Shown: positions 42,584 to 51,314 of the stretch, piece by piece | Position numbering within the stretch: position 1 is the first letter of the stretch | How the letters are laid out: each line of letters starts with the position of its first letter | NCBI RefSeq assembly: GCF_001905095.1 | Contig: NZ_LWLS01000069.1 | Location: forward strand, 62,001-126,000 | Direction of reading: 5' to 3' | Source of the DNA: Micromonospora sp. CB01531 | GTDB taxonomy: Bacteria; Actinomycetota; Actinomycetes; Mycobacteriales; Micromonosporaceae | DNA length: 64,000 bases | The notes under the pieces: generated by a model | What the model saw: the letters and a program-made list of their open reading frames with translations, nothing else | Told to the model about the DNA's origin: nothing | Databases searched by the model: none | Made by a program: the position numbers and the translations under genes

Positions 42584-43033
42584 GTGGCTGCTGACCTGGC
42601 ATCCGGGCTGCGGTTCGCCGCGCAGCCGGTCGTCAGCGTCTTCGTGCCGGGTGCTCCGACCATGCCGCCGAACTTCGAGTTCGGCGGCACGGCGCCGGCC
42701 GAGGTGCGGACGTACCTGCTCGAACGGGATGACCCGGATTCCTTCCCGTACGCCTGGGTCACCGAATACGACCTGGTCTTCGACGAGCTGCCGCCCGACC
42801 TCAACGCGTACCTGGTTCACTGCCTGGGCGTCGCGTGCGCCGCGGGCGACAGCGTGGTATGGCTCGGATTCGAGGGATCGTTCCATTTTGACAACATCCT
42901 CACCGATGCGATCGCGCCGCAGATCTACGGCGTGTGCGCGCCTGGCCTCGAACCGGTCGTAGCCCCGGATCTGGAAGCCCTCAAGACGCCGGCATGGCGG
43001 TTGGTAATTCGTTCATTCGGGAGCAGGTTCTAG
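42584..43033 (+). CDS. Hypothetical protein
   Basis: The 149-residue product from the GTG at 42584 is not recognised. It has the features of a compact globular alpha/beta protein: FAAQPVVSVFVPGAP, EVRTYLLERDDPDSFPYAW, YLVHCLGVACAAGDSVVWLGFEGSFHFDNIL and a C-terminal LKTPAWRLVIRSF. It lies between the amidohydrolase remnant and the intact amidohydrolase but on the other strand, so it may have been carried in with the rearrangement. Confidence 0.6.
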   Translation: MAADLASGLRFAAQPVVSVFVPGAPTMPPNFEFGGTAPAEVRTYLLERDDPDSFPYAWVTEYDLVFDELPPDLNAYLVHCLGVACAAGDSVVWLGFEGSFHFDNILTDAIAPQIYGVCAPGLEPVVAPDLEALKTPAWRLVIRSFGSRF

Positions 43034-43069
43034 GGGTCTCGGCTGCTGGCGACCAAAGATCCTAGGCCC

Positions 43070-44701
43070 TCATGCGGATTCGTAGACGACGGCGCCGTTG
43101 GCGATCGTGTGGGTGACGCGCGCGTCGGCCGGTAGCCCTGCGCCGGCGGCGAACAGGTTGCGGTCGAGTACGGCCAGGTCCGCGCGCTTGCTGACCGCGA
43201 TAGTGCCGCCGTCGGCGTCGTGGTTGACGTACGCCGAGCCGGCGGTGAACGCCGCGAGGGCGACGGACAGCGGCAGCGCCTGCTCCGGGAGGAACGGCGC
43301 GTTGTCGCGGTGCTCCGGGTCGATCCGGGTGACGGCGACCTCGATCTCCTCGAGCGGGTTCGCCGTTGTCACCGACCAGTCGCTGCCCATGGCCAGGGTG
43401 GCGCCGGAGCGCAGCAGATCACCGAAGGGGTACTGCAGGTCCGCCCGCTCCCGGCCGAGGAACGGCACCGTGAGCTCCTCCATCTGCGCTTCCACCTGTG
43501 CCCAGTAGGCCTGGCAGTTCGCGGTGACCCCCAACTGCCGGAAGCGCGGCACGTCCTGCGGGTGGACGAGCTGCAGATGGGCGATGTGGTGCCGGTTGTC
43601 GCGACGTCCGTTGGCCGTGCGGGCGGCCGCGACGGCGTCGAGGGCGTTGCGTACGGCGCGGTCGCCGATCGCGTGCAGGTGCACCTGGAAGTCGAGCCGG
43701 TCCAGTTCGGTCACCGCGGCGGCGAGCAGTTCGGCCTCGACGTACGCCAGGCCGTGGTTGTCGGTGTGGCCGCCGCAGCCGTCGCAGTACGGCTCGAGCA
43801 GCGCGCCGGTGTAGTTCTCCAGCACCCCGTCGGTCATGATCTTGATCGTGGTCGGGTGGAAGCTGCCACCAGTGGCGGACTCCCGCTGGGTGAGGAACTC
43901 GGGGATCTGGTCGAGGCCGCGGTGCCGGTCCCACCACAGGGCGCCGACGACCCGGGCCGCGAGCCGGCCGGACGCGGCGAGCGACTGGTACGCCGCCAGG
44001 GTCCCCGGCGTCACCCAGGCGTCCTGCCATCCGGTGATGCCCAACGAGTGCAGGTGCTCCTGGGCGTTGAGGATCGCGTCCTCCCACTCGGCGCGCCCCG
44101 GCAGCGGCACGTGCCGGTCGTTGAAGCTGTACGCCGCGCCCTCGTGCAGTGTGCCGGTCGGCTCACCGGTGACCGGGTCGCGTTCGATCCGCCCGTCGGC
44201 GGGGTCCGGGGTGTCCCTGGTGATGCCGGCGATCTCGAGGGCCCTGGAGTTGACCCAGGCACCGTGCACGTCGCGGTTGAACAGGAACACCGGGCGGTCC
44301 GGCACGATCGCGTCCAGGTCTTCCTTGCGTGGGGTGCCGCCGGGGAAGTGCTCCATCGCCCAGCCGCCCCCGATGATCCAGGGCTGGTCGGGGTTGTCGG
44401 CCGCGTAGCGCGCGATCCGGTCCAGGTACGCGGGTCGGCCGGCGAGGTCGTTGAGCCAGACCCGGAGCCGGTTGCGCCCGGCGAAGGGCGCGTGGATGTG
44501 GGCGTCCTGGAAACCTGGCAGCACCATGCCGCCCGCGGCCTCGATCACCCTGGTCCGCGGGCCGACGAGCTCGGACACGGGCTCGGAGCCGACCGCGACG
44601 ATCCGGTCACCGCGTACGGCGACGGCGTCGGACCAGCTGCGGGCGGCGTCGACGGTGTAGACGTCGACGCCGGTGATGATCAGGTCGGCGTACTCGGTCA
44701 C
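43070..44701 (-). CDS. YtcJ-like amidohydrolase
   Basis: The 543-residue enzyme belongs to the amidohydrolase superfamily (composite beta-sandwich plus TIM barrel). It has the N-terminal metal motif HxH in LPGFQDAHIHAPF, the DVHGAWVNSRALEIAGI segment typical of YtcJ-type proteins, QVHLHAIGDRAV, HHIAHLQLV, and the C-terminal LAMGSDWSVTTANPL with the catalytic Asp. The GTG at 44701 has an ideal AAAGGAGG site. Substrates of YtcJ-type enzymes are amide or imide compounds such as formamides. It is divergent from an amino-acid ABC operon; a decayed copy of its 3' end lies downstream. Confidence 0.92.
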   Translation of the reverse strand: MTEYADLIITGVDVYTVDAARSWSDAVAVRGDRIVAVGSEPVSELVGPRTRVIEAAGGMVLPGFQDAHIHAPFAGRNRLRVWLNDLAGRPAYLDRIARYAADNPDQPWIIGGGWAMEHFPGGTPRKEDLDAIVPDRPVFLFNRDVHGAWVNSRALEIAGITRDTPDPADGRIERDPVTGEPTGTLHEGAAYSFNDRHVPLPGRAEWEDAILNAQEHLHSLGITGWQDAWVTPGTLAAYQSLAASGRLAARVVGALWWDRHRGLDQIPEFLTQRESATGGSFHPTTIKIMTDGVLENYTGALLEPYCDGCGGHTDNHGLAYVEAELLAAAVTELDRLDFQVHLHAIGDRAVRNALDAVAAARTANGRRDNRHHIAHLQLVHPQDVPRFRQLGVTANCQAYWAQVEAQMEELTVPFLGRERADLQYPFGDLLRSGATLAMGSDWSVTTANPLEEIEVAVTRIDPEHRDNAPFLPEQALPLSVALAAFTAGSAYVNHDADGGTIAVSKRADLAVLDRNLFAAGAGLPADARVTHTIANGAVVYESA

Positions 44702-44864
44702 CGTGCCTCCTTTCCGGCTCCACCGCACGGCGACCTTCGCCGCCCGCTGGCGTGTCGGCCGGGAGCTGATCCGGGCCGGCAGCTGTTGGCCCAGGATCGA
44801 AACACATACCGAAACGCTTCGGCAATGATCGGTGCCGGCTTGGCGCCGTGGGGGCCATGAACAC

Positions 44865-44889
44865 TGAGCATCGAAGATGACGATGCTCA
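44865..44889. promoter_or_regulatory. Interrupted palindrome TGAGCATCG-N7-CGATGCTCA
   Basis: Perfect 9-bp arms flank a 7-bp centre, 80 bp upstream of the ABC operon and 164 bp upstream of the divergent amidohydrolase. The T-N11-A-like core (ATCG-N7-CGAT) fits a LysR-type site; the LysR gene at 49866 is the nearest candidate regulator. Confidence 0.5.
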
Positions 44890-44968
44890 CCCTGCAAAGC
44901 GTTCGGGCTGTTCATGCTGGCTGATCCCGGATAAGGTCCCGCCATTCGTCTCAGCCAGGAGGTTTCCG

Positions 44969-45856
44969 ATGGTCAGCAAGCGTGCGCTGCGCATCGTCGT
45001 CGGTCTCGCCACACTCTCGCTCGCCGTCACCGGCTGCGGACGCTCGACCAGCGGTCAGACCCCACAGGGCACTGGCGGCGCCTCGGTCGCCGCCGACGCC
45101 AAGGCCGCCGATCTGGTCCCCGCAGCCGTCAAGGAGAAGGGCGTCCTCCGGGCCGCCACCGCCGAGGGCTACCCGCCGATGGAGATGTACAAGGACGGGA
45201 CCCAGGAACTCACCGGTGTCGACCCGGACCTGGCCGCGGCGATCGCCGGGCGGCTCGGCCTCAAACTGGAGATGACCAACGCCAGCTTCCCCGGCCTGAT
45301 CCCCGGCCTGCAGGCCGACCGCTGGGACCTGGCGATGTCCTCGATGAGCGACACCGAGGAACGCCGCAAGGCTGTCGACTTCGTCGACTACTTCCAGGCC
45401 GGCGGCTCGATCATGGTGGCCAAGGGCAACCCGGCCGGGGTGAAGGACCTGGCGGACCTGTGCGGCCGGGCCGTCGTGCTCGCCAAGGGCAGCTCCAACC
45501 TCGCCATCGGCGAGAAGCAGAACACCTCGTGCGCCAAGAAGATGACCATCTCGCAGAGCGAGGACGCCCCGACCGGCCTGCTGCAGATCGACGCCGGACG
45601 CGCCGTGGCCACCATCGTCGACTACCCCGTGGCCAAGATGCTGGCCCAGCAGAGCGGCAAGTACGACGTCCTGGAGGCCCAGTACGAGGCCGGCCCGTGG
45701 GGCATCGCGATCGACAAGAAGGACAGCCAGCTGCGCGACGCCGTGCACAAGGCGCTCCAGGAGCTGATCGACTCGGGCGAATACACCAAGCTCCTCGAGA
45801 AATGGGGCGTGCAGGGCAGCGCCGTCAAGGCCGCGACGGTCAACGACCAGAAGTGA
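44969..45856 (+). CDS. Polar amino-acid ABC transporter, substrate-binding lipoprotein
   Basis: The 295-residue lipoprotein has a signal ending in lipobox LAVTGC (C23) and a linker rich in Gly, Ser and Ala. The mature family 3 binding fold is clear: VLRAATAEGYPPMEMYKDG, LTGVDPDLAAAIAGRLGLKLE, WDLAMSSMSDTEERRKAVDFV and the hinge GPWGIAIDKKDSQL. It starts with a GAGG-type site before the ATG (AGGAGG at 44957-44962). Its stop overlaps the permease start (GTGA), making it the first gene of a five-gene operon. Confidence 0.95.
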   Translation: MVSKRALRIVVGLATLSLAVTGCGRSTSGQTPQGTGGASVAADAKAADLVPAAVKEKGVLRAATAEGYPPMEMYKDGTQELTGVDPDLAAAIAGRLGLKLEMTNASFPGLIPGLQADRWDLAMSSMSDTEERRKAVDFVDYFQAGGSIMVAKGNPAGVKDLADLCGRAVVLAKGSSNLAIGEKQNTSCAKKMTISQSEDAPTGLLQIDAGRAVATIVDYPVAKMLAQQSGKYDVLEAQYEAGPWGIAIDKKDSQLRDAVHKALQELIDSGEYTKLLEKWGVQGSAVKAATVNDQK

Positions 45857-46812
45857 GCACACCGGTGGACGCGACCGCCGAAGGCCCGGGCCAGGCCACG
45901 CCCGCCGGCCCGGAGACACCGGAGGCGAACCGGATCAGCCACCCGCTGCGGCCCGGGCGCTGGCTGGCCGCCGGGGCGATCACCCTGATCCTGGCCTGGC
46001 TGGCCTGGACCATCGCGGTCAACCCGAACCTGCACTGGGACATCGTCGTCAAGTACCAGCTCGACCGGGTCATCCTGGACGGGCTCTGGGTCACCATCCA
46101 GCTCACCGTCGCCGCCATGGCGATCGGCGTGGCGCTCGGCGTCATCGTCGCGCTGATGCAGGTCTCCGACAGCCGCATCCTGCGCACCGGCGCCATGGCC
46201 TACGTCTGGTTCTTCCGCGGCACGCCCCTGCTGGTGCAGCTGATCTTCTGGTTCAACATCGCGCTGATCTTCCCCGAGATCGGGCTGGGCGTGCCGTTCG
46301 GCGGCCCGAAGCTGGTGACGTGGGAGACCAACACCCTGGTCACCGGCTTCGTGGCGGCGCTGCTCGGGCTGAGCATCAACGAGGGCGCCTACATGAGCGA
46401 GATCGTCCGAGCCGGCCTGCGCGCGGTCGATCCCGGCCAGCAGGAGGCCGCCGCGGCGTTAGGCATGTCCCGCATGAAGATCATGAAGCGAGTCGTGCTG
46501 CCCCAGGCGATGCGGATCATCGTCCCGCCGACCGGCAACCAGTTCATCTCCATGCTGAAGACCACCTCGCTGGTCTCGGTCATCGCCGGCGCCGACCTGC
46601 TCACCGTCGCCCAGCGGCTCTACCTGACCAACTTCGAGGTGATCGCCCTGCTGATCGTCGCGTCCATCTGGTACCTGGTCCTGACCACCGTCGCCAGCAT
46701 CGGCCAGTACTTCCTGGAACGCCGGTTCAGCCGCGGCTTCGGCGCCACCACCCTGGGCACGCTGCGGGGACGGATCGCCCGCAACCTGCGCCCAATCGGG
46801 AGCACGCGATGA
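45853..46812 (+). CDS. Polar amino-acid ABC transporter permease
   Basis: The 319-residue permease (GTG at 45853) has an N-terminal cytoplasmic extension rich in Pro/Ala/Glu, then about five to six membrane helices. The His/Glu/Gln-family EAA region is ISLVGIIR-like in position but reads GAYMSEIVRAGLRAVDPGQQEAAAALGMS near residues 180-208 (key parts EIVRAGL, QQEAAAALGMS). FFRGTPLLVQLIFWF is the typical HisM/GlnP signature. As a single permease it probably acts as a homodimer with the ATPase encoded next, which it overlaps by 4 bp. Confidence 0.94.
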   Translation: MSTPVDATAEGPGQATPAGPETPEANRISHPLRPGRWLAAGAITLILAWLAWTIAVNPNLHWDIVVKYQLDRVILDGLWVTIQLTVAAMAIGVALGVIVALMQVSDSRILRTGAMAYVWFFRGTPLLVQLIFWFNIALIFPEIGLGVPFGGPKLVTWETNTLVTGFVAALLGLSINEGAYMSEIVRAGLRAVDPGQQEAAAALGMSRMKIMKRVVLPQAMRIIVPPTGNQFISMLKTTSLVSVIAGADLLTVAQRLYLTNFEVIALLIVASIWYLVLTTVASIGQYFLERRFSRGFGATTLGTLRGRIARNLRPIGSTR

Positions 46813-47573
46813 CCCCGCCGATGGTGCAGTGCCGATCCCTGCGCAAGAGCTTCGGACGCCTGGAGGTTCTGCGCGGCATCGACCTGACCATCGAACGCGG
46901 CCGGGTGGTCTGCGTGGTCGGCCCGTCCGGCTCCGGCAAGTCCACCCTGCTGCGCTGCCTCAACCACCTCGAGGAACCGCAGGCGGGCCGGATCTACGTC
47001 GACGGCGAACTGATCGGGTACGAGGAGCGCGACGGCCGGCTGCGGCCGCTGCCGGACGTGCGACTGCGCCGGCAGCGCGAGTCGATCGGCATGGTCTTCC
47101 AGCGTTTCCACCTGTTCCCGCACCGCACCGCCCTGGAGAACGTGATGGAGGGCCTGGTCGCGGTCAAGGGCGTCCCGTCGGCCGACGCCCGGCGGCGCGC
47201 CGCCGACCTGCTCGACCGGGTCGGGTTGGCCGCCCGCGCCCACCACTACCCGGCCCAGCTCTCCGGCGGGCAGCAGCAGCGGGTGGCCATCGCCCGCTCG
47301 CTGGCCATGTCGCCGAAGCTGATGCTCTTCGACGAGCCGACCTCGGCGCTGGACCCGGAACTGGTCGGCGAGGTGCTGGAGGTGATGAAAGACCTCGCGG
47401 CCAGCGGCATGACCATGATCGTGGTGACCCACGAGATGGGCTTCGCCCGCGAGGTCGGCGATCACCTCATCTTCATGGACGAGGGCCTGATCGTCGAACA
47501 GGGCCCACCCCGCGAGGTGCTCGCCGCGCCGCGCCACGACCGTACCCGCGCCTTCCTGTCGAAGGTGCTCTGA
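46809..47573 (+). CDS. Polar amino-acid ABC transporter ATPase (GlnQ type)
   Basis: The 254-residue ATPase has Walker A GPSGSGKSTLLRCLN (about residues 37-51), Q-loop MVFQRFHLFPH, ABC signature LSGGQQQRVAIARSL, Walker B LMLFDEPTSALDP and switch His in VVTHEMGFA. The insertion after the Walker A region (ERDGRLRPLPDVRLRRQRES) is slightly longer than in E. coli GlnQ. It overlaps the permease by 4 bp and the following amidohydrolase by 1 bp, so transporter and hydrolase are translated as one unit. Confidence 0.96.
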   Translation: MTPPMVQCRSLRKSFGRLEVLRGIDLTIERGRVVCVVGPSGSGKSTLLRCLNHLEEPQAGRIYVDGELIGYEERDGRLRPLPDVRLRRQRESIGMVFQRFHLFPHRTALENVMEGLVAVKGVPSADARRRAADLLDRVGLAARAHHYPAQLSGGQQQRVAIARSLAMSPKLMLFDEPTSALDPELVGEVLEVMKDLAASGMTMIVVTHEMGFAREVGDHLIFMDEGLIVEQGPPREVLAAPRHDRTRAFLSKVL

Positions 47574-49189
47574 TGGCGCGGCTCGACCTGCTGATCACCG
47601 GCGGCACCGTGATCGACGGCACCGGCTCGCCGGGCCGACCCGCCGACGTGGGCGCGCGGGACGGGCGGATCGTGCTGCTGCCACCGGGCAGCCGCGCCAC
47701 CGCCGCCGAGGTGGTCGACGCGACCGGGCTGGTCGTCACGCCGGGCTTCATCGACGTGCACACCCACTCCGACCTGCTCGCCGGCGACGACCAGCAGCGC
47801 GAGGTGCTGCGGCAGGCGCCGCTGCGCCAGGGCGTCACCACCGAGATCTGCGGCAACTGCGGGATCAGCCCCTTCCCGATCCCGCCCGACCGCGACGGGC
47901 CCGTGCGGGAGTTGATCGCCGCGACCTTCGGCCCGCCCGCGTCGGCGTACGCGTCGTTCGCCGAATTCGCCCGCGCGCAGGGCGTGGCCCGACGCAACCA
48001 TCTCGCCGCCCTCGTCGGGCACGGCACGCTGCGCGCCGCGGTGGTCGGCTTCGCCCAGCGACGCGCCGCGCCCGAGGAAACCCGGCGGATGTGCGAGCTG
48101 CTCGACGCGGCGCTCGCCGCGGGCGCAGCCGGCCTGTCCACCGGGCTGATCTACTCCCCGGGCGTCAACGCCAGCACCGACGAGGTCATCGCCTTGGCCC
48201 GGGTGGCGGCCGCGCACGGCAAGCCGTACGTGACCCACCTGCGCGACGAGATGTCCCAGGTCGAGTCCGCCCTCGAGGAGGCGATCGAGATCGCCACCGT
48301 CGCCGGGTCGGCGCTGCAGGTCTCGCACCACAAGACGGCAGGGCGGCGCGCCTGGGGTGCCACCGTCCGCACCCTCGCCCGACTGGAGCGGGCCCGCACC
48401 GATGGGCTGGACGTGGCCTGCGACGTCTACCCCTACACTGCCGGCAGCACCGCCCTGCATGCGATGCTGCCGCCGTGGCTGATCGCCGACGGGGTACCGG
48501 CGATGCTCGCCGCCGCAGCCGAACCGGCGGTCCGCGACCGGATCCGCCACGACCTGGTCGCCGGTGTGCCCGGCTGGGAGAACACCGTCGGCAACGGCGG
48601 CTGGGACCTGATCCGCGTCGCGTCCGCCCCGAAGAACCCCGCCACCCAGGGCCAGACCATCGCCGACCTGGCCGCCGCGCACGGCGTCGACTCGGTCGAC
48701 TACGCCTGCGACCTGCTCGCCGCCGAACGCGGCGACGTCACCATCCTCAGCCACTCTATGCACGAGGACGACGTACGCCGGGTGCTGGCCAGCCCGCTGA
48801 CCATGCTGTGCTCCGACGGCGTACCGAAGGGGGGCCGCCCCCACCCACGGTGGGCGGGCAGCTTCGCCCGCGTGCTCGGCCACTACGTGCGCGACGTGGG
48901 ACTGCTGGACCTGACCGAGGCGGTGCACAAGATGACGGCAATGCCCGCCCGCCGCTTCGGCCTGCCGGACCGCGGGCTGCTCGCCGACGGGTACACCGCA
49001 GACCTGGTGGTCCTCGACCCGCAGCGGATCGCCGACGGCGCCACCTACGACGAGCCGCTGGCGCCGCCGCGCGGGGTGCGGTGCGTGGTGGTCGGCGGCC
49101 AGGTTGTCGTGGACGGCGATACGGTCACCGAGGCCCGACCGGGCCGGGTGCTGGCCGTACCGGATCGAGCTGGGCCGGGGCGGCCGTGA
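47573..49189 (+). CDS. N-acyl-D-amino-acid deacylase-type amidohydrolase
   Basis: The 538-residue enzyme has the D-aminoacylase signature: PGFIDVHTHSDLL (metal HxH), a Cys-rich GVTTEICGNCGISPFPIP in which the Cys serves as metal ligand, GTLRAAVVGFAQRRA, YVTHLRDEMSQV (His), LQVSHHKTAG and the C-terminal DLVVLDPQRIADGATYD. It should release D-amino acids (or N-acyl-D-residues of dipeptides) in the cytoplasm. Placed directly after a polar amino-acid importer and before a serine hydrolase, it probably processes imported N-acylated or peptide-linked D-amino acids, such as cell-wall fragments. Confidence 0.93.
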   Translation: MARLDLLITGGTVIDGTGSPGRPADVGARDGRIVLLPPGSRATAAEVVDATGLVVTPGFIDVHTHSDLLAGDDQQREVLRQAPLRQGVTTEICGNCGISPFPIPPDRDGPVRELIAATFGPPASAYASFAEFARAQGVARRNHLAALVGHGTLRAAVVGFAQRRAAPEETRRMCELLDAALAAGAAGLSTGLIYSPGVNASTDEVIALARVAAAHGKPYVTHLRDEMSQVESALEEAIEIATVAGSALQVSHHKTAGRRAWGATVRTLARLERARTDGLDVACDVYPYTAGSTALHAMLPPWLIADGVPAMLAAAAEPAVRDRIRHDLVAGVPGWENTVGNGGWDLIRVASAPKNPATQGQTIADLAAAHGVDSVDYACDLLAAERGDVTILSHSMHEDDVRRVLASPLTMLCSDGVPKGGRPHPRWAGSFARVLGHYVRDVGLLDLTEAVHKMTAMPARRFGLPDRGLLADGYTADLVVLDPQRIADGATYDEPLAPPRGVRCVVVGGQVVVDGDTVTEARPGRVLAVPDRAGPGRP

Positions 49190-49983
49190 GCGCGGCCGGC
49201 GGCGGCCCGGCGGTGCGGGTCGGGGCGATGGTGCGGCGGCTGGACGACGGCCACGCCCTCTCCGTCGACCCCGACCTGGTCCTGCCGCTGGCCAGCGTCG
49301 GCAAGGTGCTGCTCCTCGGCGAGGTGGCCCGGCGGCTCGCCGACGGCACGCTCAGCCCGACCCAGCCCGTCGAGCTGCGCGACGACGACCGGGAAGTCGG
49401 CGGGACCGGCCTGATCGGCCAGCTGTCACCCCAACACTGGACGGTCGCCGACCTGGCCAGGGCAGTCGCCGCCGTCAGCGACAACGCCGCCACCAACGCC
49501 CTGCTGCGGCTGGTGACGCTGGACGCCGTGCGGCAGCTGGCCTACCGCGCCGGATTACGGCACACCACCATGCACGACCGGATCCGCGCCGAGCGCGGTC
49601 CGGGCGTACCGGAGACCTTCGCCAGCGGCACCGCCCGCGAGCTCTGCGCCTTCCTCACCGACGTGGCGACGGGGACCTGGCAGGGCCCGCAGGCGTGTCG
49701 GCTGCTGCGCGGCTGGCTCGCCGGAAACACCGACCGCACGATGGTCGCCGACTCGATCGGCCACGACCCGTGGTCGAGCGACGGGGTCCGGGTGGCGAAC
49801 AAGACCGGCACCGACACCGGCGTACGCGCCGACACTGGCATCGTGGCCGGCCAGCACATCGTCGTCTACGCCGTGATCGCCGCGTTCGAGCCCGGGGCCG
49901 AACGGGCCGCCATGGCCGAACTACGGCGCTGGGGCACGGCCGTCGACCGGCTCGCCGGACCCCACCGCCCCGACAGCTCCTGA
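49186..49983 (+). CDS. Class A beta-lactamase-like serine hydrolase (cytoplasmic)
   Basis: The 265-residue product starts at the GTG overlapping the previous stop. It has the three class A motifs: SxxK as ASVGK (nucleophile Ser with Lys three residues later), SDN as AVSDNAATN and KTG as ANKTGTDTG. No signal peptide is seen, so unlike true beta-lactamases it is probably cytoplasmic. With a D-aminoacylase and a polar amino-acid importer in the same operon, an amidase or esterase role on imported D-amino-acid derivatives or beta-lactam-like compounds is likely. Its 3' end overlaps the convergent LysR gene by 118 bp. Confidence 0.9.
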   Translation: MSAAGGGPAVRVGAMVRRLDDGHALSVDPDLVLPLASVGKVLLLGEVARRLADGTLSPTQPVELRDDDREVGGTGLIGQLSPQHWTVADLARAVAAVSDNAATNALLRLVTLDAVRQLAYRAGLRHTTMHDRIRAERGPGVPETFASGTARELCAFLTDVATGTWQGPQACRLLRGWLAGNTDRTMVADSIGHDPWSSDGVRVANKTGTDTGVRADTGIVAGQHIVVYAVIAAFEPGAERAAMAELRRWGTAVDRLAGPHRPDSS

Positions 49984-50879
49984 CTCAGCTCCACCGCCGC
50001 GTCGGTCAACCGCTCGACGAACCTGCCGACCACCGGGTTGGGGTTGCCGGGGCGCAACGCCACCCCGATCTCCCGATGCAGGCTGGCGTGGGCGAGCTGC
50101 CGCACCGCCACCCCACCCGGATTACGCAGGCCCAGCGACGGCACCAGCGCCACGCCGACCCCGGCCCGCACCAGGCCCAGCACCACCTCGTAGTGGTCGC
50201 TGCGGCATCGGATCCGCGGCGCGAACCCCTCGGCCCGCGCCGCCAGCTCCAGCACCGACACCTCACCCTGCACGCCGAGGGTGGTGATCCACGGCTCGGT
50301 CGCAAGGTCGCCCAGCTGCAGCCGCCGCCGGCCAGCGAGCGGATGCTCGGCCGGGAGCACCACCAGCTGCGGATCCACCATCAGCGGCTCGACCCTCGCG
50401 TAGGGCAACTCCTGGGCCGGACTCAGCGGATGGTCGAAGACCACCACCAGGTCCAGCTCACCCTGCTGCAGGCGGGGCAGCAGCTCGTGCGGCTGACCCA
50501 GGATCAGCGCCAGCTCGACCTGCGGATGGTCCCGGGTGAAGCTCGACAGCGCGCGCGGCAGCAGCTCCGTGCCGGCGGTGGCGAAGAACCCGATCCGCAG
50601 CAGTCCGCGGCGGCCCTCCCCGTGCGCGGACAGCTCGTCGCGGGCCGCCGACATCAGATCGGCGATCTGCTGCGCGTAGTCCGCCAGGCGCTGGCCCGCG
50701 ACGGTGAGCCGCAGGCTCCGCGGCCCCCGGTCCACCAGCGCCACCCCGGCCTCCTGCTCCAGGGTGGCGAGCTGGTGGGAGACCGCGGACGGGCTCAGCC
50801 CCAGCTGCTCGGCCGCGGCGACGATCGTGCCGTGCCGCGCGATCTCCAGGACGACCTGCAGGCGTGCGGTGTTGAACAT
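49866..50879 (-). CDS. LysR-family transcriptional regulator
   Basis: The 337-residue regulator has the LysR helix-turn-helix at its N-terminus (VLEIARHGTIVAAAEQLGLS then PSAVSHQLATLE) and an effector domain with the two-lobed fold (LRIGFFATAGTELLPRAL, ELDLVVVFDHPL, VRAGVGVALVPSLG). The last ~40 residues, rich in Ser/Arg/Pro, lie on the strand opposite the coding end of the serine hydrolase (118-bp convergent overlap) and are probably non-essential. A truncated copy of its 5' end lies 1.1 kb away. It likely regulates the amino-acid/D-aminoacylase operon, perhaps through the site at 44865-44889. Confidence 0.94.
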   Translation of the reverse strand: MFNTARLQVVLEIARHGTIVAAAEQLGLSPSAVSHQLATLEQEAGVALVDRGPRSLRLTVAGQRLADYAQQIADLMSAARDELSAHGEGRRGLLRIGFFATAGTELLPRALSSFTRDHPQVELALILGQPHELLPRLQQGELDLVVVFDHPLSPAQELPYARVEPLMVDPQLVVLPAEHPLAGRRRLQLGDLATEPWITTLGVQGEVSVLELAARAEGFAPRIRCRSDHYEVVLGLVRAGVGVALVPSLGLRNPGGVAVRQLAHASLHREIGVALRPGNPNPVVGRFVERLTDAAVELSQELSGRWGPASRSTAVPQRRSSAMAARSAPGSNAAITA

Positions 50880-50955
50880 CGGCGGCTGCCTTCCCTGCTC
50901 AGCGGCGTGCGGTCAATCGTCGACCTCCGCCGGGCCCACACTCTCGCATGCCGGC
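50827..50955. repeat. Direct repeat copy A, LysR 5' end and leader
   Basis: This ~129-bp stretch covers the first codons of LysR and its leader. It recurs, with about 85-90% identity by eye, at 51974-52101. Copy A is the functional one, since its LysR start is ATG. Confidence 0.85.
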
Positions 50956-51314
50956 CGCGCCCGCGGCAGGGCCGATGACGCGTCGCGCGGCCTAGGCATA
51001 GTCAGCCGTCGGCGGGGGTAGAAGGACGTCACTGCACAGCAGTTGGGTCTGGGGCGACACCGCCTCACCCCGCACGGGTCGATCCGCGCCGGCTGGAAGC
51101 CCAGCCATCGGTGCTACCCGCTGGCGATGCGATGCGACCCGATCACCGCATTCGAAGGAGGGCGGCTGATCATGATTTTCCAGGGTGGATCCGTTCGTCG
51201 ACGGCGGGCGCTGGCTGCGCTGCGCAGCCCCGGCGCCCAGAACTGGCGGCCGTTCGCGCCGGCCTGTTCCCGGGCGTGGCACGGGCGTGCCGTCCGCCGA
51301 ATCGGGTGATCGAC
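50956..51314. other. Intergenic stretch upstream of hypothetical gene
   Basis: About 360 bp with no gene I recognise. A short frame from 51043 shows low-complexity translation. Contains no evident hairpin. Confidence 0.4.
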
